A stretch of DNA of 64,000 nt, from contig OZ025253.1 in NCBI GenBank assembly GCA_964019135.1, positions 42,103,220 to 42,167,219 of the forward strand, read 5' to 3'. A model generated the notes under the pieces. The model worked only from the letters and a program-made list of their open reading frames with translations. It was not told where the DNA came from and searched no databases. Every line of letters begins with the position of its first letter. Within the stretch, counting starts at the first letter, position 1. Of the stretch, positions 26,201-38,108 are shown one piece after another. Made by a program: the position numbers and the translations under genes. This stretch comes from Arenicola marina. Lineage: Eukaryota; Annelida; Polychaeta; Arenicolidae.

Positions 26201-29200
26201 GGAAGGAGGCAATACAGTGATACAGACTCCACGTCCCAGCGAGATGAAGCCAAACAGACCTGGAAGGAGGTAATACAGCGATACAGACTCCACGTCCCAG
26301 CGAGATGAAGCCAAACCGACCTGGAAGGAGGCAATACAGCGATACAGACTCCACGTCCCAGCGAGATGAAGCCAAACAGACCTGGAAGGAGGTAATACAG
26401 TGATACAGACTCCACGTCCCAGCGAGATGAAGCCAAACAGACCTGGAAGGAGGCAATACAGTGATACAGACTCCACGTCCCAGCGAGATGAAGCCAAACA
26501 GACATGGAAGTATGTAATACAGTGATACAGACTCCACGTCCCAGCGAGATGAAGCCAAACAGACCTGGAAGGAGATAATACAGCGATACAGACTCCACGT
26601 CCCAGCGAGATGAAGCCAAACCGACCTGGAAGGAGGCAATACAGTGATACAGACTCCACGTCCCAGCGAGATGAAGCCAAACAGACCTGGAAGGAGGCAA
26701 TACAGCGATACAGACTCCACGTCCCAGCGAGATGAAGCCAAACAGACCTGGAAGGAGGTAATACAGTGATACAGACTCCACGTCCCAGCGAGATGAAGCC
26801 AAACAGACCTGGAAGGAGGCAATACAGCGATACAGACTCCACGTCCCAGCGAGATGAAGCCAAACAGACCTGGAAGGAGGTAATACAGTGATACAGACTC
26901 CACGTCCCAGCGAGATGAAGCCAAACAGACCTGGAAGGAGGCAATACAGCGATACAGACTCCACGTCCCAGCGAGATGAAGCCAAACAGACCTGGAAGGA
27001 GGTAATACAGTGATACAGACTCCACGTCCCAGCGAGATGAAGCCAAACAGAGCTGGAAGGATGTAATACAGTGATACAGACTCCACGTCCCAGCGAGATC
27101 AAGCCAAACCGACCTGGAAGGAGGCAATACAGTGATACAGACTCCACGTCCCAGCGAGATGAAGCCAAACAGACCTGGAAGGAGGTAATATAGTGATACA
27201 GAATCCACGTCCCAGCGAGATGAAGCCAAACAGACCTGGAAGGAGGCAATACAGCGATACAGACTCCACGTCCCAGCGAGATGAAGCCAAACAGACCTGG
27301 AAGGAGGCAATACAGCGATACAGACTCCACGTCCCAGCGAGATGAAGCCAAACAGACCTGGAAGGATGTAATACAGTGATACAGACTCCACGTCCCAGCG
27401 AGATGAAGCCAAACAGACCTGGAAGGAGGTAATACAGTGATACAGACTCCGCGTCCCAGCGAGATGAAGCCAAACAGACCTGGAAGGAGGCAATACAGCG
27501 ATACAGACTCCACGTCCCAGCGAGATGAAGCCAAACAGACCAGGAAGGAGATAATACAGTGATACAGACTCCACGTCCCAGCGAGATGAAGCCAAACAGA
27601 CCTGGAAGGATGTAATACAGTGATACAGACTCCACGTCCCAGCGAGATGAAGCCAAACAGACCTGGAAGGAAGTAATACAGTGATACAGACTCCACGTCC
27701 CAGCGAGATGAAGCCAAACAGACCTGGAAGGAGGCAATACAGCGATACAGACTCCACGTCCCAGCGAGATGAAGCCAAACAGACCTGGAAGGAGGCAATA
27801 CAGCGATACAGACTCCACGTCCCAGCGAGATGAAGCCAAACAGACCTGGAAGGAGGTAATACAGTGATACAGACTCCGCGTCCCAGCGAGATGAAGCCAA
27901 ACAGACCTGGAAGGAGGTAATACAGTGATACAGACTCCACGTCCCAGCGAGATGAAGCCAAACAGACCTGGAAGGAGATAATACAGTGATACAGACTCCA
28001 CGTCCCAGCGAGATGAAGCCAAACAGACCTGGAAGGAGGTAATACAGTGATACAGACTCCGCGTCCCAGCGAGATGAAGCCAAACCGACCTGGAAGGAGG
28101 CAATACAGCGATACAGACTCCACGTCCCAGCGAGATGAAGCCAAACAGACCTGGAAGGAGGCAAGACAGCGATACAGACTCCACGTCCCAGCGAGATGAA
28201 GCCAAACAGACATGGAAGTATGTAATACAGTGATACAGACTCCACGTCCCAGCGAGATGAAGCCAAACCGACCTGGAAGGAGGCAATACAGTGATACAGA
28301 CTCCACGTCCCAGCGAGATGAAGCCAAACAGACCTGGAAGGAGGCAATACAGCGATACAGACTCCACGTCCCAGCGAGATGAAGCCAAACAGACCTGGAA
28401 GGAGGTAATACAGTGATACAGACTCCACGTCCCAGCGAGATGAAGCCAAACAGACCTGGAAGGAGGCAATACAGCGATACAGACTCCACGTCCCAGCGAG
28501 ATGAAGCCAAACAGACATGGAAGGAGGTAATACAGTGATACAGACTCCACGTCCCAGCGAGATGAAGCCAAACAGAGCTGGAAGGATGCAATACAGCGAT
28601 ACAGACTCCACGTCCCAGCGAGATGAAGCCAAACCGACCTGGAAGGAGGCAATGCAGTGATACAGAATCCACGTCCCAGCGAGATGAAGCCAAACAGACC
28701 TGGAAGGAGGCAATACAGCGATACAGACTCCACGTCCCAGCGAGATGAAGCCAAACAGACCTGGAAGGATGTAATACAGTGATACAGACTCCACGTCCCA
28801 GCGAGATGAAGCCAAACAGACCTGGAAGGAGGCAATACAGCGATACAGACTCCACGTCCCAGCGAGATGAAGCCAAACAGACCTGGAAGGAGGCAATACA
28901 GCGATACAGACTCCACGTCCCAGCGAGATGAAGCCAAACAGACCTGGAAGGAGGTAATACAGTGATAAAGACTCCACGTCCCAGCGAGATGAAGCCAAAC
29001 TGACCTGGAAGGAGGTAATACAGTGATACAGACTCCACGTCCCAGCGAGATGAAGCCAAACTGACCTGGAAGGAGGTAATACAGTGATACAGACTCCACG
29101 TCCCAGCGAGATGAAGCCAAACAGACCTGGAAGGAGGTAATACAGTGATACAGACTCCACGTCCCAGCGACTTGAAGCCAAACAGAAATGGAAGGAGGTA

Positions 29201-32200
29201 ATACAGCGATACAGACTCCACGTCCCAGCGAGATGAAGCCAAACAGACCTGGAAGGAGGCAATACAGCGATACAGACTCCACGTCCCAGCGAGATGAAGC
29301 CAAACAGACCTGGAAGGAGGCAATACAGCGATACAGACTCCACGTCCCAGCGAGATGAAGCCAAACAGACCTGGAAGGAGGTAATACAGTGATAAAGACT
29401 CGACGTCCCAGCGAGATGAAGCCAAACAGACCTGGAAGGAGGTAATACAGTGATACAGACTCCACGTCCCAGCGAGATGAAGCCAAACAGACCTGGAAGG
29501 AGGCAATACAGTGATACAGACTCCACGTCCCAGCGAGATGAAGCCAAACCGACCTGGAAGGAGGCAATACAGTGATACAGACTCCACGTCCCAGCGAGAT
29601 GAAGCCAAACAGACCTGAAAGGAGGCAATACAGTGATACAGACTCCACGTCCCAGCGAGATGAAGCCAAGTGGATCCCGATAAAGGCAATAATGAAAGAA
29701 GACTCCAGCGAGATTACGCCAAAGAATCAGAATCACATGGAAGCTGAACTGGTCACGCTGCAGACGCTTGATCGGGCATAGGAGTTTATTCATTCGGACG
29801 GAGAAAAGGACACTTGACAGTGACTTACCTTCCAGCCCCACGGCAAGCAGAGGCGGCACATTGTTCCGGATGACGAAGCGCTCTTCATACACCATCTGTG
29901 TGGCGGTGATGATCTGAGCCATGATGATCAACAAATCTCCTGCGATAATAATAATATATTTACAATAAATAATTTCGCAGAATAATTTTTGCATAAGCAG
30001 ATGGACGCCAACTAAATAATAAAAATAATAACGTTAGTTTTACAATTTTACATGAAGCCAAATTACGTGTAATTTATTCGTCTGATACATTTCACTTCAA
30101 AATAGTCTGGTTAGACATTTCACACGTTAAGTTTAAAAAAAAGAAGTTTTAGTTCGAACAAAAGCGATCGGTATTTTGATCTTCGAGGGCCCGGTTGGTG
30201 AAGAATTATCATCTCTCGGCGGAAAGCATTCCGCTGTTGTGATAGTCCCACATCCCCACCTAACATAACCACGAACACGTTCCTTCACACATAACAAGGC
30301 TTGTAGCCGCGTATATGTTCCAAACGAGCCACGAGTGTGTCAATTAGAGCCGTTCCTGTGTAGCTGATATTTCAACAGACAATTTTAGTCCATTTTAATT
30401 AATATCGGGCATTATTTTTTGATATATGTGGAAGTGAGTCAAAGCTTTCCTATAGGCCTCGGCTAGAGCGATCACCCCTGTAGCCAAAGAGGTGCAGTTA
30501 GACTACCGCTGGGAGCCAAACGGGCGGCCCCAGCCGTTACATATATATTATATTTCTAAGTCGATGGACGAGCGGGCGTCCAAGTCTTAGGAGGGGTTTT
30601 TGACGTTTGGACATCACGTTGTTTTGTTCTCTGTTTATTAATTGTGGTCGATGCAATCCATCACTAGTGTCGGTGGTGATTTGTGTGAGAATGAGCGCCC
30701 TCTGCAGGGAGAGTGGGGGATTCACTGCCGTCACTAGAGTCAGAGGTGGTGTGTGTGACAACGCGCGCCCTCTGCAGGGAGAGTGCGGGATTCACTGCCG
30801 TCACAAGAGTCAGAGGTTGTGTGTGAGAACGAGCGCCCTCTACAGGAAGAGTGGGGGATTCACTGCCGTCACTAGAGTCAGAGGTGGTGTGTTTCAGAAC
30901 GAGCGCCCTCTACAGGGAGAGTGGAGGATTCACTGCCGTCACTAGAGTCAGAGGTGGTGTGTGTGAGAACGAGCGCCCTCTACAGGGAGAGTGGAGGATT
31001 CACTGCCGTCACTAGAGTCAGAGGTGGTGTGTGTGACAACGCGCGCCCTCTGCAGGGAGAGTGGGGGATTCACTGCCGTCACTAGAGTCAGAGGAGGTGT
31101 GTGTGAGAACGAGCGCCCTCTGCAGGGAGAGTGCGGAATTCACTGCCGTCACTAGAGTCAGAGGTGGTGTGTGTCAGAACGAGCGCCCTCTGCAGGGCGA
31201 GTGGGGGATTCACTGCCGTCACTAGTCAGAGGTGGTCAGGTGTGTGTGAGAACGAGCGCCCTCCGCAGGGAGAGTGGAGGATTCACTGCCGTCACTAGAG
31301 TCAGAGGTGGTCAGGTGTGTGTGAGAACGAGCGCCCTCTGCAGGGAGAGTGGGGGTGTCTTACCCGCAATGATGCCGTTGATGTTGCTCCCGTCCCCCTG
31401 TTTGTTGAAGACGACGTCTGAGACGCCGACCACCACCAATCCGAAGAGGATGGTCAGCATTCCCACCCACATGTAGCACCTGATGACTCGCCGCAGGAAG
31501 GCCACCGATAGTAACGCCGTGAATATAATTACAGCACCTAGGGAAACAAATAAAAATGCTAAAGCCTCACGCCCCGTCATAACTCTAAACGCTATACCTT
31601 TAAGGCTTTTAAACTCAAGTCGTAACAATATTGGCGATCAAAGAAATGCCCCACAACAAATTTAACCATCGGTTTAGCATTTACTGTGCTACTGGTACCG
31701 CACCAGACGAAATCATTCGATTTTGGATAATTGAAAGCTATGGTACTTTCAAACTAAGTTTCCGAGTTATGATCGAGGTCAAAGGTATGAAGCGCTTTGA
31801 ACTTGGAACCCATGTTGTTTTGAAATATTTGTTCGCTTAACTCTTTTCAATTTGTGATCGTACAACAACGGAATGTTGTACGATCACAATTGTTTTTTTT
31901 TCAAATTCTGCATCGAAAACACCAAACTCAACCTAAGCAATCCTCTAAAACCATTCGTGACCCCAGCATTGCTAAGGTCAATCGTGATTTTAGCGGTCAC
32001 ACGGGGCAGAGGTGATGTGAGGAGGAAGGTCCCTCTGCTTGTCGAGTGGGTGTAGGGTACACAAATATATATAATGGAAAGCATATCATTGACAGACATA
32101 TGTGTATATTGATACGGTTTTTCAAGTCGTGGTGGAGATGCAAGGCTCACCTCTTAGCATTTGAAAGCTGGAGGCGTATGTGAGACAGAGTCCGGTGTAC

Positions 32201-32684
32201 ATGAGAGAAGTGGCACACATGTCACACAGCGCAGCTGGCCAGAATATCAACGGGTTGAAGCGAACGGGAATGGCTGCGACATTGTCACTAGTGTCTCTCT
32301 GACGTCTATTTGCCAGGCACTGAATGCCAAACACCAGCAAGCACAATACTTCTCCTAAGAACATGCCACAGGCCTGGAAAATAGAGCAAATAGATTGTGT
32401 AGAGCAATGATTACACCACAGCAAAGAAACCAAACACATACATGTACATTATGAGCAATTATGACACCAAAGCTAAGAAACCAAACACATACATGTACAT
32501 TATGAGCAATTATTCCAACAAGGCAAACAAAGTAAACATATATGATACATACCGGTATATGTAAGTTGTGTAATAAATTTGACAAGCAAAACCTGGTGTC
32601 AAAATTCTTACCTGAAGAAATGGATGTTGAAATTTTCGAGGGGGGCCGCCATCTTTACCTACGGAAAAGGTATGATCCGCCCAT
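11268..32684 (-). CDS. SLC35F6: SLC35F6-like membrane transporter (5' end not found)
   Basis: Solute carrier family 35 member F6, a multi-pass protein of the drug/metabolite transporter superfamily; the human protein is lysosomal/mitochondrial and binds ADP/ATP translocase (family knowledge). Coding exons seen, in transcript order: 32684-32612, 32373-32151, 31537-31364, 29939-29829, 12900-12741, 11626-11268. All have AG/GT junctions and matching phases. Diagnostic stretches: WADHTFSVGKDGG, FQHPFLQ, SSFQMLRGAVIIF, GLVVVGVSDVV, GDLLIIMAQII, LFGFISLGLLLIPMYYI, SIAFFNFCGISVTKELSATT; the tail ends EVTPLLPDRDYDHIIAENG. The first exon (start methionine and first helix) was not located. Exon 12900-12741 carries one extra base near CTCCCGAACG: upstream it reads LLLIPMYYI, downstream the neighbouring frame reads AFVQLANSWQIMLATFG. 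This is either an assembly error or a loss-of-function allele. Confidence 0.92.
11686..12165 (-). mobile_element. tRNA-derived SINE-like repeat, three heads
   Basis: Three related heads (about 11686-11755, 11853-11965, 12050-12162) lie in the last SLC35F6 intron. On the minus strand each has an A-box-like TAGCTCAGTGGG..AGAGC and, in copies two and three, a B-box GGTTCGAGCCCCGCTGTGGCC-type end. They are joined by a shared spacer including CGGGGACATGGCTCCACCCC. Spacing between boxes is longer than in a normal tRNA, so these are SINE heads or tRNA relics rather than working tRNA genes. Confidence 0.65.
12280..12350 (-). mobile_element. tRNA-like relic
   Basis: The minus strand contains CTCGGTTCGAATCCGGGTCC, a B-box with flanking arm, without a convincing A-box. 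Confidence 0.35.
12874..29669. repeat. 61 bp intronic minisatellite, about 275 copies
   Basis: The array fills nearly all of the SLC35F6 intron 29828-12901. On the minus strand each unit has about 34 intron bases ending CCTCCTTCCAG and 27 exon bases starting GTCTGTTTGGCTTCATCTCG, so every unit repeats the genuine 3' splice junction of exon 12900-12741. Unit length is constant: the marker variant GATAAAG sits at 14751, 16642, 17740, 19387, 24267, 28964 and 29391, spacings of exactly 31, 18, 27, 80, 77 and 7 units. The unit has no minus-strand stop in any frame and 61 is one more than a multiple of three, so all three minus frames stay open for long distances (one for 4096 codons). I treat these as artefacts, not genes. 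Confidence 0.97.
30662..31357. repeat. 70 bp intronic minisatellite, about 10 copies
   Basis: The unit contains CGCCCTCTGCAGGGAGAGTG and GATTCACTGCCGTCACTAGA and repeats every 69-70 bases. On the minus strand the array starts a few bases after the 5' splice site of SLC35F6 exon 31537-31364, and each unit includes ACTCTCCCTGCAG, a pyrimidine-rich stretch plus CAG resembling a 3' splice site. Confidence 0.92.
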
Positions 32685-32974
32685 CTGTAAACATGCAAAG
32701 CAAATTATAGGCAATTTATTTAATGTTCCGCAGCTGTTGCAGTAAAAATGATTGTACCTGTAATCAAAGTTTTTATATATGGCTTATAATTCGCTACTAC
32801 TAACATTGTTAGCAGCTGTTTTGACTTTTTTGGTCATAATTGAATACATCATGAACACCGCCCAGGGTTGCAATGAGGCCTGTTACAATTTCCATTCTCC
32901 AAACTTATCCCAAGTCTTTGTTGTGGTTGCATTACGTTGTGGTTACTATCAAGTGTATGTGCCCGAACAACAAA

Positions 32975-34075
32975 CACACCTGCCTGTTACTCACCTACCA
33001 CACACCTGCAATAGCTTAACGGGCATACACCTGCTATACACCTGCAATAACTGACCTGCCATACACCTGCAATACCTCACCTGCCATACACCTGCAATAA
33101 CTCACCTTCCATACACTTGCAATAACTCACCTGCCATACCTCACCTGACATACACCTGCAATACCTGACCTGCCATAAAACCTGCAATAAATCCCATGCC
33201 ATACACCTGCAATAACTCACCTGCCAAACACCTGCAATAACTCACCTGCCATACCTCACCTGCAATCACTCACCTACCATACACCTGCCATACCTGACCT
33301 GCCATACCTGACCTGCCATACACCTGCAATAACTGACCTGCCATATACCTGCAATACCAAACATCTGCAATAACTCACCTGCCATACACCTGCAATAACT
33401 CACCTGAAATACCTGACCTGCCATACCTGACCTGCCATACACCCGCAATACCTGACCTGCAATAAAACTTGCAATAACTCACCTGCCAAACACCTGCAAT
33501 AACTCACTTGCCATACACCTGCAATACCTCAACCGCCATACACCTGCAATAGCTCGCCTGCCATACACCTGCAATAACTCACCTGCCATACACCTGCAAT
33601 AACTCACCTACCATACACCTGCAATACCTCACCTGCCATACACCTGGAATAACTCATCTGCGATACACCTGCAACAACTCACCTGCAATAACTCACCTGC
33701 AATACACCTGCACTAACTCACCTGCCATACCTCACCTGCCATACACCTGCAATAACTCACCTGCAATACACCTGCACTAACTCACCTGCCATACCTCACC
33801 TGCAATAACTCACCTGCCAAACACCTGCAATAACTCACCTGCCATACCTCACCTGCAATAACTCACCTACCATACACCTGCCATACATGACCTGCCATAC
33901 CTGACCTGCCATACACCTGCAATAACTGACCTGCCATACATCTGCAATACCAAACACCTGCAATAACTCACCTGCCATACACCTGCAATAACTCACCTGC
34001 CATACCTGACCTGCCATACCTGACCTGCCATACACCTGCAATAACTGACCTGCCATACACCTTCAATACCTCACT
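32975..34075. repeat. 12-13 bp minisatellite in about 25 bp dimers
   Basis: ACCTGCCATACA alternates with CCTGCAATAACTC, with frequent dropouts, for about 1.1 kb. It lies upstream of the first SLC35F6 exon found. The short minus-strand frames rich in CRCMAGQV-like residues are artefacts. Confidence 0.92.
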
Positions 34076-34184
34076 ACCTTATCTAGAATTTTTAGCATTC
34101 CTTAGCCGGCTTCTATATGCTTTAAAGTTGCCTATCGAGCTCTTGCCCGCCCAAATAAAGCCCAGGCAAAATGTATATCAAAAT

Positions 34185-34560
34185 TTGCGGAAAACTCGAT
34201 TGTTTCATTCTATAAATTCAGAAACTTGATAAACATCGCCGTTTCGGCTGTCATGTGGTAAACGTGTTCATCCCGGGACACCACGGAACTCTGTCGCGGC
34301 ACTGCTACAAGCACACACACTGATGACGTTTACCACTAAGTTAAACAGTTGAGGTAAATTGATATCATGGGCAAGGCTAAAAGACTCTATTTGGCACTCT
34401 GGCCCGGGTGGAGTATGGACCAAATAAATCTTGACTGATTCAAGGACTGATTCTGATTGTATTTTGACCTCTTTAGTTTTGGAGGGAAAGAGCTCGATAT
34501 GCAACTGTAAGGTTGTTGTATATTCAGGATTATTTAACCAATTTACGTCATATCGTGTCA
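34185..34560 (+). mobile_element. Dispersed element, longest copy
   Basis: This copy joins two modules seen separately elsewhere. Module one includes CATCGCCGTTTCGGCTGTCA and CGGAACTCTGTCGCGGCACT. Module two includes TTGACCTCTTTAGTTTTGG and GGGAAAGAGCTC. Related copies are at 2557, 9455, 37440 and 42178. No coding capacity or terminal repeat was seen. Confidence 0.7.
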
Positions 34561-34826
34561 ACAGGAGTAGGAAGGGAAGAGCATGACTAAACCCCTAATC
34601 CCTTACGTTAACGCGATACCTCCCTCCACCCCCCCCCCCCACCCCCCAGCCTCCCCCACAATGCAAGTTGCACACTTAATGTATAAATACTTTATTTGCA
34701 CCGATGAATTTATCTCTTGATCTAAGCTTATATAGAACAGCAATTAAGCGTCAATTACCTTCTTCATGATGCTTGGCGCCAGACAATACACAGTACATAC
34801 ACATCACTCTTGCCATTAGCCCGGTT

Positions 34827-34998
34827 TATGGCCGCTCGCAAGGAGGCAGGCAGGAGGCCTGTTTACGGCTTAGGCTTGTCCGCTCGCAAGGAGGGGGCAG
34901 GAGGCCTGTTTATGGCCTCCAGGCTTGTCCACTCGGAAGGATGCAGGTAGGAGGTCTGTTTATGGCCTCCAGGCTTGTCTGCTCGCAAGCGGCCTGTC
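34827..34998. repeat. About 57 bp repeat, three copies
   Basis: GCTCGCAAGGAGG, GGAGGCCTGTTTATGG and CTTGTCCGCTCGCAAG recur three times with small length changes. Confidence 0.8.
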
Positions 34999-36237
34999 AG
35001 ATTTTACCTGCATTAACAGCCATGAACAGGGCTATCTTGCCATAGCTTGTGGGAAGGATGAGAAATGTGTGTCGACGCGCACATACCGACGCCAGGGTTT
35101 CTTCCACAGACACTTCTGCGCTATATTGGGTACCCGCAAAGGATGACAATGGCAAGATGGCAATCTTGAGCCCTTTCACATTTTGCAGGGCATTGGGCGG
35201 AGAGTAACGTACCTTTTTCGGAATCTTTACATATTAATTTCCACGACGGCAAGCAGAAAAAATTTCTTTCAACACATTTCTGCTTCAACATTCATAACAA
35301 ATTATGCCAACCGCCAAATCCAAAAACATCCTTGCCGGCGGGGGGGGGGGGGGGTGCGAACAAACGAACACGCATGGCGAGAAGCGGTGCTGATGGCGAG
35401 AACTTTTTGGGGTATGGCAATAGTTTGTAAAAGTGGCAATTGGCTTTTATGGAAGGAAAACATTTCTTCTTCAGAAATAGTTGACTAGATGCGAGGTGGA
35501 GCTGTTAGTACGCGCTGTATGCGGACTTGAAGCGGGGGCCTGTTGGGACCTGGCGAAGCGAGGCATCTTTATTCACGTGTGGCAGGCGGGCTTTGTATCA
35601 ACTAGGCCTAATCTGAGCGCCTGTGGTTCAGACGGTACAGTCTTGACACATGTTCTTGTGACTGTAACGTCTGAACACATGGCATGCAAGTGCTGTTCAG
35701 CCGTCAATTTTCCCCTTCAGCACAAATACTCACATGCATCTATCGCGGAATCGGTGACAGTTGTCGGAGGTCAGTGACCGCGGTGCCGGTGCATCAACTT
35801 GGCTCAAGAGTTGTTACTTGTTTATCTTCCATTTAACGGTAATTCGCTGTTCGCGCTGATCAACTTTATAATCAGATTATTTACGTGGGAACTTACCTAT
35901 TGTACTTGTTTGATCGCAGTATCCATGTATTTTAATCCCATTGTATCCTGAATAAAGAAGTTTGCTGAACTTCGTGCGATTTGTTTGAAACAGCGAGGCG
36001 ACTACCTTAGCGTCTCTTATTTAGAATCCCCGCCACCAGGTGGCTGGCCGCTAGTTCCCTGACGTGTAATCTGTTTATGTAACAGGAAGTGTTGCATGTT
36101 AGGAATCGATGTCCGCGGTATTTAAGGAGCTGATTCGAGGTGGGTCACTCTCTTTACTTTTGACCAGCCGACCTTCTAGACCCTCCACTGGTCTAGAGTT
36201 GAGTCGTACCTGTTTGTGAACGTGCATGCTGGAAAAC
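34999..36237. other. No recognisable gene
   Basis: Contains a G run near 35340-35354, an AATAAAG at about 35951 and a TATA-like GTATTTAAGG near 36117. Their order (polyadenylation signal before TATA) does not match a single LTR, and no reading frame supports a gene. Confidence 0.4.
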
Positions 36238-37042
36238 AGCGTGGCCTTCACGTGGTCTTTACACAACATGTCCGGGAAAGTAGCGTGGTCTTCACGTGGT
36301 CTTTACACAACATGTCCGGGAATGTAGCGTGGTCTTCACGTGGTCTTTACACAACATGTCCGGGAAAGTAGCGTGGTCTTCACGTGGTCTTTACACAACA
36401 TGACCGGGAAAGTAGCGTGGTCTTCACGTGGTCTTTACACAACATGTCCGGGAATGTAGCGTGGTCTTCACGTGGTCTTTACACAACATGTCCGGGAAAG
36501 CAGCGTGGTCTTCACGTGGTCTTTACACAACATGTCCGGGAATGTAGCGTGGTCTTCACGTGGTCTTTACACAACATGTCCGGGAAAGTAGCGTGGTCTT
36601 CACGTGGTCTTTACACAACATGTCCGGGAATGTAGCGTGGTCTTCACGTGGTCTTTACACAACATGTCCGGGAAAGTAGCGTGGTCTTCACGTGGTCTTT
36701 ACACAACATGTCCGGGAATGTAGCGTGGTCTTCACGTGGTCTTTACACAACATTTCCGGGAAAGTAGCGTGGTCTTCACGTGGTCTTTACACAACATGTC
36801 CGGGAATGTAGCGTGGTCTTCACGTGGTCTTTACACAACATGTCCGGGAAAGCAGCGTGGTCTTCACATGGTCTTTACACAACCTGTCCGGGAATGTAGC
36901 GTGGTCTTCACGTGGTCTTTACACAACATGTCCGGGAATGTAGCGTGGTCTTCACGTGGTCTTTACACAACATGTCCGGGAAAGTAGCGTGGTCTTCACC
37001 TAGTCTTTACACAACATGTCCGGGAAAGTAGCGTGGTCTTCC
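36238..37042. repeat. 44 bp minisatellite, about 18 copies
   Basis: The unit starts GTAGCGTGGTCTTCACGTGG and ends ACATGTCCGGGAAA or GGGAAT. The two endings mostly alternate, giving an 88 bp dimer. Confidence 0.93.
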
Positions 37043-37439
37043 ATGTAACATATGTCTGGGAAAGTGTGCGTCGTCAGCTCAGACGAGTTTGGGAGACAGG
37101 CTACTAGCTACGGATTTTCTAAGTATGCAAAAGGACAATTCCCCAGTACCGTCAATTTAAGAGACATTACCGAAATTATGTTTCTATTTATGAGACAATT
37201 ATCGAGAGCTAATGTTTATTCCGGATTCTGCTTCCACATGCCAATGATCGTATCTGATGAAATGTTTCCTATATCCAATCCACCCCGCCCTGCGCACGCA
37301 ATGCCAAAACTCGATTATAAAATCGTATAATATATATATCTACGGGTATAACTAGGTTGTGTTTACAAATGTGTGTGGGCCACTGTGTAGTGAGTGAAAG
37401 CTGCTTGTCGAGCTTTATCCGCTAAATCTAATACAATTA

Positions 37440-37690
37440 GCAGAAACTCTATCAATTAGAGAATCGTAATACGCATCGCCGTTTCGACTGTGATATGGCA
37501 AACGTGTTTATCCGGTGACACCATGGAACTCTGTCGCGGCACTGTTACTTATTACCAAGCATCGCGAAGCGCAAAAACTGATGACATTTACCATAAACTT
37601 GAATACATGTTACTTGCGGGAAAGAGCTCTATATATGTAACTTTAAACATTTGCAATGCCGTACCTTGTGTCTTATACGCAGTGCCGTCA
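37440..37690 (+). mobile_element. Dispersed element, internally deleted copy
   Basis: Module one (CATCGCCGTTTCGACTGTGA, GGAACTCTGTCGCGGCACTG) is followed directly by the end of module two (GCGGGAAAGAGCTC). The middle present at 34.36 kb is missing. Confidence 0.65.
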
Positions 37691-38031
37691 CCCCCCCCCC
37701 CCTACACACACACACAGGTGATGACACTCACCCTTCGCCAAGGCTCCCATCCCTCGCGATCAGTCGCAGTTTCTACACAGCTTGACATTGGTTCATTAGC
37801 GTCTTAATCAATTATTTGTTTTGCCCCTTGCGCGACTGAAGCCTCTTATATATGTGACTTTTGTCTCATTTTACAATTCGGATGCACACGAAGACTGTTA
37901 CGTGTGTCAGCTAGTGCCCGCCCATTCACCCCGCTCGCTCTCCGCCCCGTGCACGTTAGATAACACCAATCCACTTAATTCACCCTCTGCTCCTACCCCT
38001 GCTGTTAACATTGTTACATGTTAAATCCGCG

Positions 38032-38108
38032 GAGAGTTTCCACAGCTCAGTTGATAGTGCCCTGGGCTGTAGATCAATAGGTCCCAGGTTTGACAATGCG
38101 CTCCGGGC
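38032..38108 (+). mobile_element. tRNA-like relic, plus strand
   Basis: CAGCTCAGTTGATAGTGC resembles an A-box and GGTCCCAGGTTTGACAATG a decayed B-box with its arm. The cloverleaf is imperfect, so a SINE head or tRNA pseudogene is more likely than a working tRNA. Confidence 0.4.

Noticed and set aside
12729-29689. Minus-strand open frames of up to 4096 codons rich in LPGLFGFISLG-type repeats
   Set aside because: They are the three frames of the stop-free 61 bp intronic array; unit length 3n+1 rotates the frame, and the sequence is explained by amplification of a splice junction.
35880-36240. Solo LTR of a retrotransposon
   Set aside because: AATAAA precedes the TATA-like motif and no TG...CA ends or target duplication were found.
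36384-36987. Plus-strand frames of about 83 codons in the 44 bp array
   Set aside because: Same periodicity artefact, with stops recurring at fixed spacing.
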